Assembly: GCF_050947875.1 (NCBI RefSeq)
Contig: NC_134570.1
Coordinates: 203,063,750 to 203,127,749, forward strand
DNA: 64,000 nt
Origin: Dermacentor variabilis
Lineage: Eukaryota > Arthropoda > Arachnida > Ixodida > Ixodidae
Direction: 5' to 3'
The notes beneath the pieces are model-generated. The model had not been told where the DNA came from and did no database searches. It saw nothing but the letters and a program-made list of their open reading frames with translations. This document shows positions 41,851-53,071 of the stretch, in pieces (position 1 is the first letter of the stretch; every line of letters starts with the position of its first letter). A program made the position numbers and the translations under genes.

Positions 41851-43045
41851 CTGTTGTCCAAATAAGAACACAGTCTACAAACCTTATCTTTCACCTCAAG
41901 CCAATTGATTGCAATGAACAAATGCCCACGTGGCCTTGCTTTTCTGCAAAGAATGATCGATAATTACGCCAGCGCTTTGGTTTGGCACGCAAAAGGGGCG
42001 TTCGTAGTACTGCCCCCGAACCAGGCAAGGTATTATTTGATTATATTTAGAATGAAGGTAATAATCCACAAGCTTTTTTTTTACGAAATGTTCGCTTGCT
42101 CGTTAGTCTTAGATATTTCCGGATGCACATTGGCATCAGTCTACAATAACTTTGGCCCTATTCGTCCAAAGAGGCATTCATCCGAACTGGTGAGAGCCCT
42201 AAGTGGCTCGTTGCAATGGCTCATACGCGAAAAAAGCGGCATCTAGTCCAGTGAGACAAAAAAAATTTATTATGAGAAATGGCTCATACTCTCGTGAGCA
42301 AGCAAAGATGCACTGACTGGATATGAATAAAGAAAGTGAAGTAAGAAAGAAAGAAGGTACGAAAGAACGAAAGAAAGAAAGAAAGTAAGAAATATCAAAT
42401 AAAGAAAGGACAAAGAAAGAAGGAAGGAAAGAAAAAAGCAAAACAGAAAAAGAGAGAACGAAAGAACCTTCAGGTAGTGCATTAGGTGCTCCCATTTCTC
42501 GCGGAGGCCCACCTACAGCGCCACACGTTTACTTCACACTGCGGCTCGTTGTGTCTTGCAAGAAGACTGATCCCTCAGATCATATTACTTAATACATTAC
42601 CACGTGTGCAGCAGGTTTTCTCCTTCGCGTGTGACAGGAGTGTAACATGCTTCCGAACAATTTTTTTTGCAAGAAATATCATTGGATAACATAGTGTGAA
42701 TGTGTCGTCGAACACCTCGTGCATGTAACCATGTTTCTCTTTTCTTTAATATTTTATTCCTGGCAATATGTCGCCTTAAATAGGGTTTCTAGTCGTAACT
42801 TTCTGTAGCTCACCAATGCTCTTCAGCTTTTTGTGAATAACTGCTACTAGCCGAGGATTACGAATCCAAATATGTGCGTCAAGCTCATGTGTGTTTTAAG
42901 TGTAAAAACGCATACATCGACGATTGACTTACACTGTTTAATAAACGAAGCGCTCAGAATGCGTTTCTGCAATTTAGGCATTTCTTATTGGAACTTCTTC
43001 ATCATTTGCGGTAGGTTGGAAATAAAAATTCAAGGCACAACGAAC
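41851..43045 (-). other. FASN: 1.2-kb FAS intron
   Basis: Flanked by CAG/gttcgt (donor) and acaacag (acceptor). It contains a purine-rich GAAA/GAAG microsatellite at about 42330-42470 and no TE frame I can recognise. Confidence 0.85.
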
Positions 43046-43429
43046 CTGAACAGCAGCAATACATCCGTAGAGGGATGCCACGGCCTTATCCTCCTTCTTG
43101 CCAGTTAGCAGGTCTATGAGGCCAATGTCAAATTGCTTAAGGAGCTCGTGTGACTTCTGGATGGAGCGCGCAAACAAGTCAAAATGCATCATCTGCTTCG
43201 CCATGCTATTCCACTGACACCCAACTCCAGTGAAAACAAACCACAGCGGCTGCTTCGTCGACTGAGCTTCCATCGCGGCTTTGATGACCTCTTTTCCAGA
43301 ACCATCCACGGGAACCAGCACGTGGCCTCGGAAGGGAAACTGCGTGACACTTGGTTGGCCGACAATGTTGAGGAGAGCGTACGCGGAATCCGGGTAGGGC
43401 CCCTCGGTAACCAGCCGGTCCATAGTTTG
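43046..43429 (-). CDS. FASN: Fatty acid synthase exon: linker and start of acyltransferase
   Basis: This 384-base (128-codon) exon reads QTMDRLVTEGPYPDSAYALL, then PFRGHVLVPVDGSG and PLWFVFTGVGCQWNSMAKQM, and ends GLIDLLTGKKEDKAVASLYG CIAAVQ. The part before PFRG is the KS-MAT linker. WFVFTGVGCQW is the first MAT strand and oxyanion-hole region (PLWF.F.G.G.QW in relatives). The acceptor is cgtattacag and the donor is CAG/gttcgt. Both ends are phase 0. Confidence 0.96.
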
Positions 43430-43964
43430 CTGTAATACGAAAAAAAAAATTATGAAGCGAGGATACCTCAAAATTTTCGCATTGGAGGTGCAATAATTTT
43501 CAATTCCACCAAATTTAGTATACTCATTGATGGTCTCAGCTCTACACCGTATTGGAGGCGGGAGCCACGCCTGAAAAGACTGGCGCTCCGGATGGCGTGA
43601 CGTGGCAAGAGCACAATTGTCGCGTCAGCCGCGTCGAAGATAGGGGAGCGGTCCCGAAGCGATTATTCAGCAATGGCAGGGAAGCATTAGACACGTTGTC
43701 GTTTTCCGCTCACTTTTGCTTCCTAATTAGGTATCATAAAAATTCAGAGAAGAAAAGATTGACTCATTGCGAACTGCCGTCGCGTGGCTCCATAGACGAG
43801 GAATTATTTAAGTCCACAGAGTTTTCAAAAAGTTCGGGTAGCAATTCGCTGCACGATGCTTGCTTTCATTTTTCATCCAAATGCTTAAATTTAACCACAT
43901 AAAGCATACAGCATCATGCAAATGCGGGTGCTACCCAGTTACGACAAAAATAAAACAGAAGAAA

Positions 43965-44045
43965 ACTGCGCGCAAAACGGACAGAAGTGCACAGAATCGG
44001 GCCTTGTCCTGTCCTCTCTCTATTGTCGCAAGTTGTTTTTCGTGA
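43965..44045 (-). mobile_element. Possible Penelope-type terminal scrap
   Basis: The minus strand reads gaggacaggacaaggccc then gtccgttttgcgcgc, similar to the ends at 52740-52830 and 54550-54600. Short match only. Confidence 0.3.
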
Positions 44046-44127
44046 CTGAAACCGCAGACTAACCTTAGATATAGGTGTTTTAGTAATCCAGCGTGTTTAA
44101 TCTGCTGAATTGTTGTTCAATTAAAAA

Positions 44128-44299
44128 ATTAAATTGTGGGGTTTTACGTGTCAAAACCACTTTCTGATTATGAGGCACGCCGTAATGGAGGACTCCGGAA
44201 ATTTCGACCACACGGAGTTCTTTAACGTGCACCTAAATCTAAGTGCACGAGTGTTTTCGCGTTTCGCCCCCATAGAAATGCGGCCGCCGTGGCCGGGAG
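44128..44299 (-). mobile_element. Ruka-like SINE, 5'-truncated
   Basis: The minus strand carries the body from ccggccacggcggccgcatt, gtgcacgttaaagaactccg, to gtgcctcataatcagaaagt and ttttgacacgtaaaacccca. The tRNA-like head is lost at the B-box. Confidence 0.85.
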
Positions 44300-44995
44300 C
44301 TGATTTGCTGTAACAGGCAAATATTTTTATTCTCCTTGACAGCATCAATTGCAATGCGTAAACGGGGTATGTGAAGATGCGGACATTGCTTGCACGGCAA
44401 ATCGCAAAGTCCAGGCAGATCTATATATCGTCGTCATAGACATGCGTATTCTGAAACGCGCCACGCGCAGGCCCCAATGCGGCCCGGAGGAAAGTGCGAA
44501 AGAAGAAGCCATCTATAGCAGCAGACGCCTCAATACAAGACGCGTTTCAGCGGGGGCAGTACGCTGTGTTATGACACATTGCATTAATGCTAATCGTATA
44601 AACTGTGGCAGTCATCCGAGACAGTTTCTGAAGGAAGATTCAATTTTATCCGCGTGTCTTTTAGTTTGCATAATGTTAAGCAAACATTGATAGCCTTTCA
44701 CCGGTAGGTCACGAAGGTTTTGCCATTTTGCTTCACCTACACTGAAAATCTGCTTGACGCTAAGTGGTTCGCAAGATGTGCAAACCGTTTATCTCTCAAC
44801 TGCTTGCTCGTGTACGTGACGACTTTATCATCAGGGCTGCTGGATGTAAGTTCGGAGTATCCGATATCGATATAATGGGCCATCATATGGCAAAACAATC
44901 ATGTATAGGCGACTGTGCTGTATCTACCACAGGTTTCTAAGAATGTCGTGCACCATTTTCTCGATCTTTCTTGTCAGTGTTTATTCATTTATTCG

Positions 44996-45092
44996 GTCGG
45001 TCGGTCGGTCGGTCGATCGCTTTGGTTTGGTTTGGTTTGGGTTGGGTTGGGTTGGGTGGGGGTCGGTCGGTCGGTCGGTCGGTCGGTCGGTA
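44996..45092. repeat. (CGGT)n and (GGTTT/GGGTT)n simple repeats
   Basis: Two CGGT tracts flank a GGTTT to GGGTT tract. They directly precede the 5' truncation of the gypsy remnant. Confidence 0.95.
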
Positions 45093-45126
45093 ACTTGAAG
45101 GCTTCTCTCTCGTTGAAGGCTTCTCA

Positions 45127-46029
45127 ATGATTGCTGAACCGCTCACGAGACTGACGCGACAAGATGTGCCCTTTGCGTGGACGGAAGACCAAGAGCAGGC
45201 CTTCACCCAATTCCGTAAACGCCTTCAATCCGCTTTAGTGCTGGCGTATTTTGATGACACCGCGACAACTGAAATACACACCGATGCCAGCAACGTAGGA
45301 CTCGGGGCCATTCTGGTTCAATGGCAAGATGGCGCAGAACGTGTAATTGCGTATGCGAGTCGTAGTCTGACAAAAGCAGAAGCTAATTATTCAACGACCG
45401 AAAATGAATGCTTAGCAGTCGTGTGGGCCATCAGTAAGTTCCGACCCTACTTATACGGCCGGTCATTTCGAGCATTCAGCGATCACCACTCGCTCTGCTG
45501 GCTTGCCAATCTACGAGACCTATCAGGTCGCCTCGCTCGTTGGAGCCTCCGCCTCCAGGAATACGACATAACTGTTGTCTACAGATCCGGCCATAAGCAT
45601 AGCGACGCTGACTGCTTGTCACGTTCTCCTATTCCCTTGACCTCCGACTTGGAGGTAGATTTGCCGTTTCTTGGTGTCGTCGACGTGGTGCGCATGGCTG
45701 ACTATCAACGTGCAGACTCTGAGCTGCTTCCAGTCATGCGATATCTCGAGGGAGCTGACGTTGTTGTCCCACGCCCACTTTCACGAGGATTGACGTCGTA
45801 CTGCCTGCGAAACGATGTCCTGTACAAGAAAAATTTCGAGAACAGCCAGGAAACGTTCCTTCCTTCTCGTCGTCCCGACGGCACTGCGCGAGGAAGTTTT
45901 ACAGGCGTGTCACGACGATCCCTGTGCCGGCCACTTAGGCTTCGCGAGGACATTAGCGTGCATACGGAAAAAATACTATTGGCCACACCTATTTTCGTCG
46001 GTACATCGCTATGTGCGAACGGGCCGTGA
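45127..46029 (+). pseudogene. Gypsy RT tether and RNase H
   Basis: The frame runs IAEPLTRLTR, EIHTDASNVGLGAILVQWQD, VIAYASRSLTKAEANYSTTE NECLAVVWAI, FSDHHSLCWL and HKHSDADCLSR, the full gypsy RNase H with its acidic residues. Near 45815-45900 the reading moves to the integrase frame by a frameshift, and the tail to 46029 is out of frame. Confidence 0.87.
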
Positions 46030-47107
46030 CTGTCAGAGGCGTAAAGTTCCAGCCGTCAAGCCTGCCGGCCTCCTTCAGCCTTTGGATCCGCCTCCAGCGC
46101 TGTTCCAGCAAGTGGGAATGGACTTTCTTGGGCCGTTCCCCACGTCAACCTTGCAAAATAAGTGGATAATCGTGGCAACTGACTATTTAACTCGCTATGC
46201 GGAGACAAAAGCTGTGCCACGGGGAACTGCTGCTGAAGTCGCCAGCTTCTTCGTCCACAACATCGTGCTTCGTCATGCGAAAACACCCGTATGCTTAGAT
46301 TTAGGTGCACGTTAAAGAACCCCAGGTGGTCAAAATTTCCGCAGTCCTCCACTACGGCGTGCCTCATAATCAGAAAGTGGTTTTCGCACGTAAAACCCCA
46401 AATATTATTATTAAGGTTCACCCGCTGTACTCATTACTGACCGCGGTGCAGCGTTTACAGCGGAGTTATTGCAACAAGTCTCCACACTGACGCACACCGA
46501 CCACCGAAAGACCACAGCCTATCATCCCCAAACTAACGGCTTAACAGAGCGCCTAAACAGAGGATTAGCCGACATGCTCTCCATGTACATTTATGTGGAA
46601 CACAAAACATGGGATGAAATTTTGCCATACGTCACGTTTGCTTACAGTACCGCTGTGCAGGAGACCACCGAGTTTACACCATTCGAGCTTGTTTACGGAC
46701 GTCGCGGCACAACCGCCTTAGACGCCATGCTCCCGGTGGACCACGGAGCCACAAGGAATGACACCACCGCAGATTTCGTCAAGAAAGCCGAGGAAGCTCG
46801 CCAGCTTGCTCGGAATCGCATCCGCACCCAGCAGAATACCGACGCCTACCGTTACAACCGGACCCGACGGAATGTCCAGTACTTACCAGGCGAACGCGTG
46901 TGGATGTGGACACCTATCCGACATCATGGGCTCTCAGAGAAATTGTTGCGACGCTATTTCGGCCCCTATGAAGTTGTACGCCTCCTCAGTGATGTGAACT
47001 ACGAGGTGGTGCCTGAAAGCTCTGATCCTGGTTCGAACCGACGCCGTCCCCGTGCTGAAGTCGCCCACGTAGTACGGATGACGCCGTACTACGCAGGCGA
47101 GGGATAA
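45900..47107 (+). pseudogene. Gypsy integrase, split by SINE
   Basis: From 45815 the frame gives HDDPCAGHLGFARTLACIRK KYYWPHLF and CQRRK (zinc module with RTGRDC replacing the usual first Cys context), then GMDFLGPFPTST (first Asp) and DYLTRYAETKAVP. A SINE at 46278-46412 cuts in after VLRH. Beyond it the sequence encodes LITDRGAAFTAE (second Asp) and, from 46469, TTAYHPQTNGLTERLN (Glu). The C-terminus has RRYFGPYEVVRLL, a GPY/F-type module, and stops at 47107. Confidence 0.87.
46278..46412 (+). mobile_element. Ruka-like SINE, 5'-truncated, inside integrase
   Basis: Only the body is present, from gcgaaaacacccgtatgctt to cgtaaaaccccaaatattat tatt. Integrase sequence on the two sides joins as RHGSP. 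No clear target duplication remains. Confidence 0.88.
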
Positions 47108-47244
47108 GCAACCCTCACAAACCGCTTCAGCATTGTATACATTCCTGTATGTTTTTTTTGTCTTTTTATGTTGGCACTCTTGCCCATAGTGCGCGCCCGC
47201 TGCCCTTGAAGCGACCGGGCCGGTCGCTTTTGAGAGGGGAGCAA

Positions 47245-47820
47245 TGACGCAAAATAACTTTGCACGTGATGACACGGGACCCTTAAGGCGATAACGGCGA
47301 AGTTCGTGGTTGCGCGCGCGCTCTCCGAGGACCAGCCATCGCAAAAAGGCAGACGTTTCTTTGCCAATCTGTCGGTGGTAAACTGTTTTAGTTGTAATAG
47401 CTGGGTGACAATATGACGCATTTCATTTTTGGGACATTTTACAAAGAACTATCAAAAAAGACCTTCCTCTTTCATCTTATAATATCCGGTTCCTTCTTTC
47501 AAAAAGAAAGCCAATAACACACCATATTTAGTACACCTTATGTTATTAGGACTTCATTCACTATCGAGAAGCCGAATGATCGACAGACATGCCGAGCCAT
47601 CTCGCTCGACAAGGTCTGTATTTCGAGAAGAGGCTGCTCAACTGCGTATTGTGGTTGCTACTTTTATCCCGTTCCTGAATGGATTTCGCGTCTGGACGTT
47701 TGCATTCCTTTGCCGGAATGTTGAACTTTCATCCAACTGCTTACCATGTGTGTATTTTTCACATATATGTTCAAATGTAATCTAACAATTTTGGATTGAC
47801 ACTACTCATAATTCCGTGCA
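47245..47820. other. Possible gypsy 3' LTR start, then unassigned
   Basis: TGACGC follows the purine tract at 47231-47242, so an LTR may begin at 47245. I could not find its end or a second copy. Confidence 0.3.
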
Positions 47821-47827
47821 TTAAAGA

Positions 47828-47960
47828 AAAAAGCCGCAGCGGCTGAATCGGTTAGCGTGGTGATCTTGCAACCCGAAGGTTGGTGGTTCGAGTCCGCAGC
47901 CCGACAAGCAATCTTTCTTTTGGTGCGGAGTTTTTTTTCGTATGGCAACACTAACACCAA
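47828..47960 (+). mobile_element. tRNA-like SINE or pseudo-tRNA
   Basis: The sequence has an A-box-like ggctgaatcggttagcgtgg and B-box ggttcgagtcc at tRNA spacing (about 47832-47905). Stems are poorly matched and a T-rich tail follows, so a SINE head is more likely than a working tRNA gene. Confidence 0.5.
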
Positions 47961-47991
47961 CGCCGACATGAGTGAGGCAATACAAGCTTCG

Positions 47992-48940
47992 CAAGTAAAC
48001 TGCGCACAGTATGTGCCACGTACGGATTACCGGAAGATGTAACAGTCAATGGCTCACAATTTACATCGGCCCTTTTCAAGACATTCATGAGACGGAATGG
48101 CATTCGGCACACTAAATCGTCTCCTTATCACTGGCCATCGAATGGCAGCGCGGAGCGTTGCGTACAGACTGTAACGAAAAAATCTTTTGCAGCAGGTCAT
48201 GATGAACGAAGACATAGGCAGATGAAGTGCCTCCAACAATGCATCGACCAGTTTCTATTCAACTATAGGAACACGACAACGGGTGTGACTGAACATATAC
48301 CCGCGCACTTATTTTATTGTGGGAACCTAGTACAACGTTGCGTGTTCCCCAACCGAATATCGAGCAAAAGACGAAAACAAACTTGAAAGAAAAAGGCAGT
48401 CGGTAAGTCAGCGACGAGGTACTTTGAGGGACTATGAGAAAGAAGGCGTCCTTGTGAAGGGACTACGCACCGGGGAAGGGGAGTGGTCACAAACGTGTGA
48501 GTTTGAGCGCTTATGTTGTCGGGCAAGGGCAGGAAGAGCGGTACGTTCATGTTGATAACACGCGGCCGCGAACATTCCAGGAGTACTTCCCGAAATTGGC
48601 TCATACGCAGTCTCCGACCCCCGAACTGCGAGCATTCTATAGAATTGCTTCCCGCAGTGGACTCATGTGCCGTCTCCAAACCCGCAACCACCGGCATGTA
48701 TGTAGCCAAGACATATTGTCTCGCAGGACTCTAGGAGCACACCATGCAAACGACGACGGTGTGCGAAAGACGCCCGACACCGATCAAATCGATGAGCAGG
48801 CAGAAGCTACAAATAAAGAGCACGCCACCTTTCTACACCCATCGTCTGCAGGCGGGAATTCCGGCGGTGGCGCGTCGCCATCATCACAACCAGAGCTTCG
48901 ACGCAGCAACCGGCAAAGGCGACCACCCGAGCACCACTAA
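47992..48940 (+). pseudogene. Gypsy integrase core and pol C-terminus
   Basis: Frames give VCATYGLPEDVTVNGSQFTS, RRNGIRHTKSSPYHWPSNGS AERCVQ and FLFNYRNTTTGVTEHIPAHL. The usual DNG of the second catalytic Asp is VNG here. After frame changes the C-terminal tail ends PELRRSNRQRRPPEHH at 48940, as in gypsy pol proteins that end with RRS.RQRRPP. The first part of integrase is missing. Confidence 0.8.
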
Positions 48941-48962
48941 GAACACATGATGGAAAAGGGAA

Positions 48963-49206
48963 TGTTGTGTCATCACCCCTTAGTTACAACGTGTGTTGGT
49001 CGTACTTTGACGTCACTGAGGCCTTGGATAGTTGTATCTAACATAGAATACACGCGCATGTGTGTTGCTCTCTGCTGTCACTGATTAGGTGCTCTGCATA
49101 GCTATATCAGGTGGCCACGTAAGGCCCTTGCGGTTCCTTCCTTTGTACTGCAAGCCGCAATAAACATGTGTCCCGGTCACTAGGCTACTGCGTACTTGAT
49201 ACAACA
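48963..49206 (+). mobile_element. LTR (3') of the 48-kb gypsy fragment
   Basis: The 244-base unit starts TGTTGTGTC and ends GATACAACA, with matching terminal inverted bases (TGTTGT/ACAACA). It contains aataaa near 49159. It follows a purine-rich aaaaggga and the pol stop. Its last base abuts integrase of an opposite-strand gypsy copy. Confidence 0.8.
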
Positions 49207-49480
49207 GGTCCCTGGCCAGGCGAAGCGGTCTGTGATAAGCCTCTGTGTCGCTCTGAAGCCGGCAAGGCTTAGCCCGTGCAGCGAATTGAATGTTGGCCGC
49301 CGAAACTGATGAGGCACGAAAGAGCGAGGTGCTGTCTGTGATGTATCGCATCTGAAAATGTTGCTGTGTCGGAAAGTGGCACCTCGGCAAGCTGGAGCGA
49401 GAAGCCTTTTTCCCGCAATTAGAGCAACTCGGGGTCGTTTTCCAGGGTGGAGGCTGGAGCTTGGAAATCCACAGGGCCAT
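49207..49480 (-). pseudogene. Gypsy integrase zinc-binding region, truncated
   Basis: The frame gives HQFRRPTFNSLHGLSLAGFR ATQRLITDRFAWPG, the HH half of the HHCC module, and then ends at the LTR joint. The Cys pair and catalytic core are missing. Confidence 0.75.
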
Positions 49481-49559
49481 AGGCACAGCGCCGATCCACG
49501 ACAGTGCGTCAGCAACCTGATTTTCGGACCCAGAGATATCGTGTATTTGTGTAGAAAAT

Positions 49560-50762
49560 TTGGAGATAAATGATGGTTGCCGAGGGTCAAGTTCTGAGTA
49601 CGAGAAACTGTTGTTCTTGAAAACGAAGGTTAAACGGCTTGTGGTTGGTAAGAATGTAAAAGAGCCTTCAATAAAGAACTGAAATGCTTGACAGCGCAGC
49701 AGATGGCCAAAATTCTCCTCCAGAAAGTACTGTAGCGAGCTACTATACGTCTGAGGCGCATCGAGAAGAATCTCGGTGGCCTCAAGCCTATGCCATCGTT
49801 CTGCGGCAGTACTGCACCCACTGCCGAGGTCGCCGCGTCTACCATAAGGCGAATTGGCGTTTTGGGCAACGGAAGAATCAGCAACACTGTGGTCGACAAC
49901 CGCGTTTTGCTTTCGTAAAAGGAGAGCTCATAATCCGAGGACCAGTGGAAGGTAGGATGATATTTGGCGTCGCGACGCAGCAGGTCGGTAATCGGCTGAA
50001 GAACATGCGCAAAGGATGGTATGAAGCCCCTGTGAAAATTTATGAGCCCCAGAAATTCGCGCAACTTTCGGAAGGAGGTTGGAGAGGGGAAGTCCCCGTT
50101 TGCCCGCACATCTGGTTCCAGGGGCTTGATGCTTTGGGGTGAAATGCAATCACCAAGAAAATCCACGGCTTCAACTCCATAAATGTATTTTTGGGGCTTT
50201 AGGAACAGGCCGTGTACATCGAGCCGCTCAAATAGAAAGCCAAGGGGCTCTTTATGTCGTTCATCTGTGTGACTTGCAACGAGAATGTCGTCAAGGTAGA
50301 CGGAAATGAACGGGAGACCGCACGAAACCTCGTCCATGAAGCTTTGAAAAGTTTGCGCAAGCATACGGACCAACTCAAATAGGCCAACTGAAGTTGTGAT
50401 TACTTCCTTCAGAATGTCACTGGATAAGACAGGAATTTGGTGGTACCCGACCATCAAATCGTTCTCGCTGTATACTTCAGTTCTTAAGGACGGGCACCAA
50501 AGTCATGCATGTGGAAAAGGGGATATTTATCCGGAATAGTGACGGCATTCAAACCTCGGTAATGAACACTAGGCCGCCAGTCGCCATTGTCCTGCTTTGA
50601 AACCAGAATGAGGGGTGAAGACCAATTGCGGCAGGAAGGACGAATAACACCAAGCTGAAGCATGTGTTGAAACTCACGGCGGGCGACTACCAACCTACGT
50701 CCAGCGTGCCACCTTGGCCGCGGGGCGACAGGTGTGCCGGTGGTGGTGACATGAGGCGTCAC
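49560..50762 (-). pseudogene. Gypsy reverse transcriptase and RNase H
   Basis: Frames at 50762-50484 (LQLGVIRPSCRNWSSPLILV SKQDNGDWRP) and 50457-49630 (GYHQIPVLSSDI, VYLDDILVASHT with intact YLDD, FLGLINFHRGFIPSFAHVLQ) cover RT. RNase H follows, with the first block changed to RLMVDAATSAVGAVL and a frameshift beyond AVKHF. A short gap at about 50458-50484 has a stop. Confidence 0.85.
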
Positions 50763-50768
50763 CTTGTG

Positions 50769-51275
50769 TTACACAGGCAGCGCATTGTTTCGGGGCTCCT
50801 TGAGTTGTGAGCACTCGACAAATACCTTGTCGTAGGTTGAGACCTGCCGCAGCGTGCGCATGCCAGATGAGGTGAGGTTGAACTGCAGACTAAGTACATC
50901 GAGGGATGTTACGTTATCCTCTAGGCGCCGCTCGCAAACACTCACATCTACTTTGAAATGTATGAGGAAGTCCACTCCCTGTATGGCAAAGCTGATGTCG
51001 GCGATCCCAAACACCCATCTGTGCAAGCGACGGAGTCCAATGTCTAGCGTTATTCACTAGAGCCCATACGACGCGATGTCAGTGTCGTTCAATAATGGAG
51101 CGTCGGTGTGGACTTGCCGCGTTGGCGATCTGCGGCGAATCAGCTCGGCTCCAGTGACGACGAGGAGGCAGGTGTCGCTGATGCGGTCGACTACGATGAA
51201 TAGGCGTCCTGCTCGAAAGCCAATGTCACATGCCGCCGTTAGCGACTGGCCGGTGCGTTTCGCGTCCACTAACAC
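50769..51275 (-). pseudogene. Gypsy protease with lost catalytic Asp
   Basis: The frame from 51275 reads GRLFIVVDRISDTCLLVVTG AELIRR. The active-site box D(T/S)GA is VTGA here. The next frame gives RWVFGIADISFAIQGVDFLI HF, the ILG-type second half (usually GADFL). A stop at 51057 separates the two. Confidence 0.75.
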
Positions 51276-52084
51276 CTAGCCGAGTGCAGCGGCGTGCTTG
51301 TTTACCAAAGCGGCGGTGATACGAGCACAACTGCCGTGGCGAGTTTCTAGATGCACTGCGAAACTGTGAAGCTGGATGGTTGCGCCCAAGTTGGTCGAAA
51401 GTGTTGCTGCCAGTCGTAAGCTTCTCCAGTGCACTGGTAAGGCGTTCGACTGTTTCCTCTAGGCGCGAGAGTGGGTCTCCTGGCTGTGACAGTCTCGCAG
51501 CTGCGACAGGTAGCTGTGCCGAATACGAGCAGTTGCATATGCGCTCAGCGAGTGCAGCTAGCCGATCGATACTCATCTCGCCGGAACCCGCCAGTGCCAT
51601 GCGTGCGGACTGTTGGAGGCGCTGCAAAAACAACTCGCGTAAAATTGCAAGCTGGTTTTCGTTTGCAGAGTACTCCCTCAGTAACTGACGCCGCCGGTGT
51701 AGCACTTGTGACGGTCCTTCGTTGCCGAATTCCACGGAAAGGAGCTGTTCAAGCCTGCTTTGTTGCGATGGCTTGAGGCACTGCAGGACCTTGCGTTTCA
51801 GGTCGTCGTATGCTACCACATCGTCGTGCTTTCAGGTCATCGTAAGGCGTACCCACTAGCAAGTAGTCTATGGCATGGGTGATGTCCAAGGGCAGCGTGG
51901 CGATGACATGCAGGTGCTTTGCTGTCTGTGAAGTAATGCGCCCTAGTTGCAAACGGCCCTCTGCTTGCATAAATCCAACTCGGGGATTCTTGAGCCAAAA
52001 GCTGGGAAGCTGAAACTCGGCGGCGATGACAGATGTAATCATGGAGTCGACTCTCTCCGCAGAAGTCGGAGCAGCGTCGTACAT
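51226..52084 (-). pseudogene. Gypsy gag
   Basis: The N-terminal frame (52084-51749) has PSFWLKNPRVGFMQAEGRLQ LGRI, typical of a gag group in arthropod gypsy elements, up to DYLLVGTPYDDLK. The next frame (51819-51226) has AYDDLKRKVLQCLKPSQQSR LEQLL and a zinc-finger-like CSYHRRFGKQARRC. The overlap repeats YDDLK, which shows a small duplication at the frame change near 51790-51830. Confidence 0.8.
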
Positions 52085-52730
52085 GGCTAGATTAAAAAAC
52101 GTAAATGTCCTGAGTCACCCCTTGTTGGTAGCTCGGTTTACCGGAGGTAAGGAATACACGTTTTGACAGCTTGAGAACGGAGAGTCGACTGGCTTTATTC
52201 AGAAGTAAAAGCACGTTGGGGGGGGGGGGGGGGGGGGGTCGAGTGGCCCCAGTTGGACAGCCGCTTCGAGATCGAGCAGGGGTCAATGACTCTCACAACG
52301 AGACGAACAGGATTTCCGGAGTAAGGGGCAATGACCCCCATGGCGGGGACAACGAAGTAACGGGTGGTCGCTACAAGCCTGCGTCTCTTTCTCTAGCGTG
52401 GTGTTGGCACTCAAGGCTGTTCGCGTACCTAAGCGTATACGTGGCCCCTGCGGCATATCTTGTAAGTAATCCACTGTGGGTGCAAAGACTAAGCACGAGC
52501 AGATATGGCTGGTGGCTTGACATGCCCTCTGTTTCCGCGCGTCGTGTTGGATATTGCGTTGTTTGAAGTTTCTGATGCGTGGTGAAATGAGAGAGAGAAC
52601 GAACCGCTCGCTCCTCGTTGCCGGCGCTCTTAATCACGCTAGTCTTTTGGCAGCGAGTGTTCGTGGTCCTTCAGTCAGATCTGATCATGCTTCAGCGCAA
52701 TGCGTTGACGGACTAGTTGGTGCGAATCCA
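52085..52730. other. Unassigned sequence with a poly-G run
   Basis: Contains a run of about 21 G residues at 52218-52238 and a minus-strand AATAAAG near 52195. It may include LTR or leader sequence of the gypsy copy on the left, but no terminal repeats were confirmed. Confidence 0.35.
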
Positions 52731-53071
52731 TAATTACTTTGTTTAGCGCAAAACAACGCGCACAAGAGAGACGACAGGACAAGGCGCTACTCTTAACTGA
52801 CATCCTTTTATTGCGTCACTCCTTTATAGAGCGCAGAATCTAGAAGAACGTGCGCAGTGAGCACCATGTGCAGGAGCCACCAACATCTGATCACCAGAGC
52901 GCACTCATGTAACAGAACCCAAAGAAACCATATCCAGCGATGTACAAGGTCAAAGAAGGCACACTAATGCCCTGCGAACCCAGTGACTGTATGAAAAAAA
53001 AAAACTTCCGATAATTCTCGGGTGGTGGTATCACGGCTCTTCTTCAAAATCGTAGTATTATGAAACATAGC

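Larger units (their letters stand above)
45118..47244 (+). mobile_element. Ty3/gypsy remnant: RNase H, integrase, 3' region
   Basis: The remnant begins in the RT tether (IAEPLTRLTRQDVPFAW) and ends with a purine tract (tgagaggggagc, 47231-47242) that looks like a polypurine tract, followed by TGACGC, a possible 3' LTR start. gag, protease and most of RT are missing. A truncated SINE splits the integrase. Confidence 0.85.
49207..52084 (-). mobile_element. Ty3/gypsy copy on minus strand: gag to integrase
   Basis: Right to left: gag (52084-51226), protease (51275-50769), RT (50762 to about 49900), RNase H (to about 49560) and the integrase zinc region (to 49207), where it stops at the end of an LTR in the opposite orientation. 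No 5' LTR was recognised to the right. Confidence 0.83.

Noticed and set aside
44996..45092. Interstitial telomere repeat
   Set aside because: Units are CGGT and GGTTT/GGGTT, not the arthropod TTAGG.
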